From EX4484-217-1 sp964496035 (GTDB lineage: Archaea; Thermoproteota; Thermoprotei_A; EX4484-217-1), in the NCBI GenBank assembly GCA_964496035.1, contig CAZBXI010000002.1, forward strand, positions 1 through 64,000: a stretch of 64,000 bases of DNA, read 5' to 3'. The notes under the pieces were generated by a model. That model was not told the origin of the DNA. It searched no databases and was given only the letters and a program-made list of their open reading frames with translations. A program made the position numbers and the translations under genes. Shown here piece after piece: positions 61,555 to 64,000 of this stretch (the first letter of the stretch is position 1; every line of letters starts with the position of its first letter).

Positions 61555-62489
61555 CTCAATTATTGTTAATAATAGGCTTACTAGTGTATCCAGGCTTTGT
61601 TTTCTCAATACTTTACGGAGGAATCTTAATCTGGATATACCGTAAAATAAGAGCTAGAATGCAAGGTAGAAGAGGACCTCCATGGTACCAAACATATGCT
61701 GACATTATAAAACTATTATCGAAAGAAACTATAATTCCGAGAAACGCTTGGAGACCGGGATTTATCGGAGCACCCATAATATCCATAGTTTCTCTAGCTA
61801 CTGCTATGCTTCTTATCCCGATTTGGTCTAGTAAACCCTTACTAGGCTTTGTAGGAGACACTATCGTGTTATTGTATTTACTAACTATACCAACATTTGC
61901 TGTAATTCTAGCAGGTATTTCATCTAATAGCCCATATGGTATTATTGGAGCAAGTAGAGAAGCATCATTACTAATATGGTACGAACTACCCTTCTGGTTC
62001 TCCATAGCAACAATTCTCATACTAACCGGAACTTTAAGTGTTGAGAAAATAGTTAGCACCCAAGCCGCATTAGGCCCTAACATTGTTAGAGCACCTTTAG
62101 CCTTCATAGCTTTCATAATAGCTGCTCAAGCAAAGCTTGCCAAAAGACCATTCGATATACCTCATGCTGAAACAGAAATCGTTGCTGGCCCTTACACTGA
62201 GTATTCAGGTGTTCTAAGAGGATTTTTTGAAATAAATGAAGCTTTAAAATGGCTTACCATATCGTCTGTAGCAGCTACGTTCTTCCTCGGATGGCCTATT
62301 ACAAGTAATCTCGTATTTAATGCTCTATTGTTCATGGTTAAAGTAGCATTGTTCGCTATAATATTCGCAGTAATAGACATAATTAATCCCAGGTTTAGAA
62401 TTGAACAAGCATACTGGCCTCTATGGGAAGTAGCGTTAATTATAGCACTAATTGATCTTGTAAGAATACTTGCCGGAATAGGTGTGTAG
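61548..62489 (+). CDS. NuoH/HycD-like membrane subunit
   Basis: 313 residues, eight membrane helices. RRGPPWYQTYADIIKLLSKE near 40-58 is the family loop, KRPFDIPHAETEIVAGPYTEYSG the quinone- or proton-site loop, with FFEINEALKW after it. It anchors the peripheral hydrogenase arm to the membrane and takes part in ion pumping. Confidence 0.9.
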   Translation: MVAQLLLIIGLLVYPGFVFSILYGGILIWIYRKIRARMQGRRGPPWYQTYADIIKLLSKETIIPRNAWRPGFIGAPIISIVSLATAMLLIPIWSSKPLLGFVGDTIVLLYLLTIPTFAVILAGISSNSPYGIIGASREASLLIWYELPFWFSIATILILTGTLSVEKIVSTQAALGPNIVRAPLAFIAFIIAAQAKLAKRPFDIPHAETEIVAGPYTEYSGVLRGFFEINEALKWLTISSVAATFFLGWPITSNLVFNALLFMVKVALFAIIFAVIDIINPRFRIEQAYWPLWEVALIIALIDLVRILAGIGV

Positions 62490-62491
62490 AG

Positions 62492-63046
62492 ATGAAGGTA
62501 AATATTCTTAAAGAAGCTGTAAAGTATTTCGTTAAACCAGCTACAGTACCATTTCCAGCTGTTCAACCTCAGTTTCCGAAGAAGTTTAGAGGCCCGCCAA
62601 GATACGATCCTGAAACATGTATTGGATGTGGAGCCTGCGCACATGTATGTCCTTCTGATGCAATAACGATTACAATAAAGGACGGGAAGAAAATATTAGA
62701 AGTCTGGTTTGGTAAATGCACTTTCTGCGCTAGGTGTGAAGAAGCTTGTCCAGTAGACTCTATAAAGCTAATGGAAATTTATGGTATGCCTTCATCGAAC
62801 AAGTTTGATTTCGTCTCTAGAGTAGAACATGACATGGTTAAATGCCGTATATGCGGAAAATACTTTGCCACAGTAAAGCATGTTGAATGGATAATTAAAA
62901 ATATTAGAGAGAAAATGGGTGAAACTGTTTCAATAAGTGAACTTAAAAATTACTTAATGATATGTCCTGAATGTAGGCATAAAGTAGAGAGCATTCCTAG
63001 CCTTAGAAAACTTCTTATGAGAGTTCTGGTTAAAGAGGTGAAATAG
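62492..63046 (+). CDS. HycF/NuoI-like ferredoxin subunit with C-terminal zinc-ribbon-like motif
   Basis: 184 residues. CIGCGACAHVC and CTFCARCEEAC bind two [4Fe-4S] clusters; an added C-terminal part has CRICGKYF and CPECRHK, as in HycF/HyfH of formate-hydrogenlyase-type enzymes, giving a likely zinc or extra metal site. Links the ferredoxin pool to the small subunit. Two bases separate it from each neighbour. Confidence 0.87.
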   Translation: MKVNILKEAVKYFVKPATVPFPAVQPQFPKKFRGPPRYDPETCIGCGACAHVCPSDAITITIKDGKKILEVWFGKCTFCARCEEACPVDSIKLMEIYGMPSSNKFDFVSRVEHDMVKCRICGKYFATVKHVEWIIKNIREKMGETVSISELKNYLMICPECRHKVESIPSLRKLLMRVLVKEVK

Positions 63047-63048
63047 CC

Positions 63049-63504
63049 ATGTGTGGGGTACTTTGTAAGTTAGCTGCATGGGCTAGGAAGAAGTCTCCTT
63101 GGATTTTCCACTTGCCGGCAGGGGGGCTATGTAATGGATGTGATATTGAAATAGTTGCAGCTTTAACTCCAAGATATGATGTTGAACGTTTTGGGATCTT
63201 ATTAGCGCCAAGCCCTAGACATGCAGACATACTTGTAGTTGCAGGTCAGGTAACTAAGCACACTAAAGAGCGATTACTGAGAGTTTATCAGCAAGTACCG
63301 GAACCTAAAGTTGTCGTAGCTGTTGGTTCATGTGCCATCTCAGGTAATGTTTTCGGAACAGAAAATTACCCGCTAGCAGGAACTGTTGATCAATTTATTC
63401 CTGTTGACGTATATGTTCCTGGATGCCCCCCTAAACCTGAAGCAATTATTTTAGGGATTATTGAAGCAATAAAGAAGCTTGAGGAGAAAACTAGAGAAAC
63501 ATAG
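63049..63504 (+). CDS. NuoB-like [NiFe]-hydrogenase small subunit
   Basis: 151 residues. GGLCNGCDIEIVAALTP, VGSCAISG and VPGCPPKPEAI provide the four Cys of the proximal [4Fe-4S] cluster; only this cluster is expected, as in all group 4 enzymes. Last gene of the eight-gene operon. Confidence 0.9.
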   Translation: MCGVLCKLAAWARKKSPWIFHLPAGGLCNGCDIEIVAALTPRYDVERFGILLAPSPRHADILVVAGQVTKHTKERLLRVYQQVPEPKVVVAVGSCAISGNVFGTENYPLAGTVDQFIPVDVYVPGCPPKPEAIILGIIEAIKKLEEKTRET

Positions 63505-63510
63505 CTTTAC

Positions 63511-64000
63511 TTAAACTATCTTGTCTAGTCCAAGAATTTTAGCTAGCTCCTTAATCTTACCTCCACCTCCGAATCTTGCCCAAACAGCGCATGTTCCTTC
63601 AGAGGAAACCATGCATGGACCGTAAGGCCTACTTGGCGTACAAGCCCTCATGAATAGAGGACAATCTGTGGGCACAGCTTTTCCCAAGGTAACGTCACCG
63701 CATTTACATCCTGGAGGTAAGTCTATTGAATAATCTATTTTAATATCAAACATGCTTCTTGAATCATAGTTCTTGAACTTCTCTTTTAACTCCAAGCCGC
63801 TCTTAGGAATAATGCCTATGCCTCTCCAATCAGCATCAACAATGTTAAAAGCCTTTTCAACATATTTCTGGGCTACTACATTACCCTCCCAACTATCAAC
63901 CCTGGAATATTCATTATACACTCTAAACCTATTCTCTAGATGTTGTTTCAGAATTTCTAACACTGCCAAAAGAACGTCCAGAGGCTCAAACCCCGCAACA
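63511..64000 (-). CDS. hypD: HypD, hydrogenase maturation protein (partial, cut by the window edge)
   Basis: The C-terminal 163 codons or so; the frame stays open to the edge (VAGFEPLDVL is encoded at 63970-64000), so the start lies outside. DWRGIGIIPKSGLELKEKF, PGCKCGDVTLG, TDCPLF and GPCMVSSEGTCAVW are HypD signatures, with the Cys residues of the [4Fe-4S] cluster and the Fe(CN)2CO carrier site. It faces the hydrogenase operon tail to tail, 6 bp apart, in keeping with assembly of the NiFe site. Confidence 0.92.
   Translation of the reverse strand, partial: VAGFEPLDVLLAVLEILKQHLENRFRVYNEYSRVDSWEGNVVAQKYVEKAFNIVDADWRGIGIIPKSGLELKEKFKNYDSRSMFDIKIDYSIDLPPGCKCGDVTLGKAVPTDCPLFMRACTPSRPYGPCMVSSEGTCAVWARFGGGGKIKELAKILGLDKIV

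Noticed and set aside
57206..63504. Complex I / F420H2 dehydrogenase (Fpo/Nuo)
   Set aside because: The large subunit retains both Ni-binding Cys pairs and there are no NuoEFG, FpoF, NuoA or NuoJK genes.
1..64000. Insertion sequences, prophage or CRISPR arrays
   Set aside because: No transposase, integrase, terminal inverted repeats with target duplication, phage structural genes or regular repeat arrays were seen; the only mobile element is the homing-endonuclease intron.

Overview
The window looks like a chromosomal segment of an uncultured, probably thermophilic archaeon of the Thermoproteota (TACK) type. This rests on archaeal gene families (archease, DUF763, DUF447, UPF0210/DUF711, SerK-like ParB-fold kinase, TrpB2-type tryptophan synthase beta, mannosyl-3-phosphoglycerate synthase, group 4 hydrogenase), on tRNA introns bounded by bulge-helix-bulge (BHB) motifs, on an archaeal-type C/D box sRNA candidate, on TATA-like promoters close to start codons, and on an AT-rich base composition. 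Two runs of exactly 100 N, each flanked by the same 55 bp on both sides, show a scaffolded metagenome or short-read assembly. Each gap splits a gene that is in fact continuous.

Layout. 1-4.8 kb: a possible structured RNA, an exported Cys-containing protein, a TauE/SafE permease with an ArsR-type regulator, a small basic ORF beside an aspartyl-protease-like protein without its catalytic motif, and a VapBC pair. 5.0-12.4 kb: a tight seven-gene operon with a complete 2-oxoacid chain-elongation set (homocitrate/isopropylmalate synthase, both aconitase-like subunits, isocitrate/isopropylmalate-type dehydrogenase), then a thiamine-diphosphate decarboxylase-like enzyme, a GMC oxidoreductase and a lipoate-ligase-like protein. 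12.4-23.2 kb: hydrolase, HemW-like radical SAM enzyme, C/D sRNA candidate, beta-propeller surface protein, YdjM-like and rhomboid membrane proteins, NhaC antiporter, ProC. 23.4-34.7 kb: glycoside-hydrolase-like protein, metallophosphoesterase, archease, HEPN/MNT pair, a run of conserved archaeal cofactor-type genes (DUF763, DUF447, MBL fold, CitG-like, DUF711), a class III aminotransferase, and a membrane-anchored regulator whose DNA-binding domain is frameshifted off. 34.8-43.9 kb: SerK-like kinase, ThiW with a P-loop partner, a MacB-like ABC export cassette, a DNA glycosylase with two Cys clusters, radical SAM enzyme, M23-like protein, HAD phosphatase. 44.0-50.2 kb: transglutaminase/DUF58/MoxR cluster, FMN reductase, TatD. 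50.3-55.8 kb: double thioredoxin-fold protein, TrpB2, MpgS, HD protein, LysE exporter, RHH protein. 55.9-57.0 kb: a tRNA-Gln(CUG) gene interrupted by two introns, one carrying a LAGLIDADG homing endonuclease. 57.2-63.5 kb: a group 4 membrane-bound [NiFe] hydrogenase operon containing an HdrB-type subunit and a shortened antiporter-like subunit, facing a partial hypD.

The two items most likely to be new biology are the elongation/decarboxylation/oxidation/ligase operon, which has the parts to make a medium-chain acid or aldehyde from 2-oxoglutarate or another 2-oxoacid, and the doubly interrupted tRNA-Gln. In the latter, the endonuclease frame gains an ATG only across the junction of the circularised intron. 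The hydrogenase-HdrB operon suggests coupling of H2, ferredoxin, a membrane ion gradient and a disulfide or thiol carrier.
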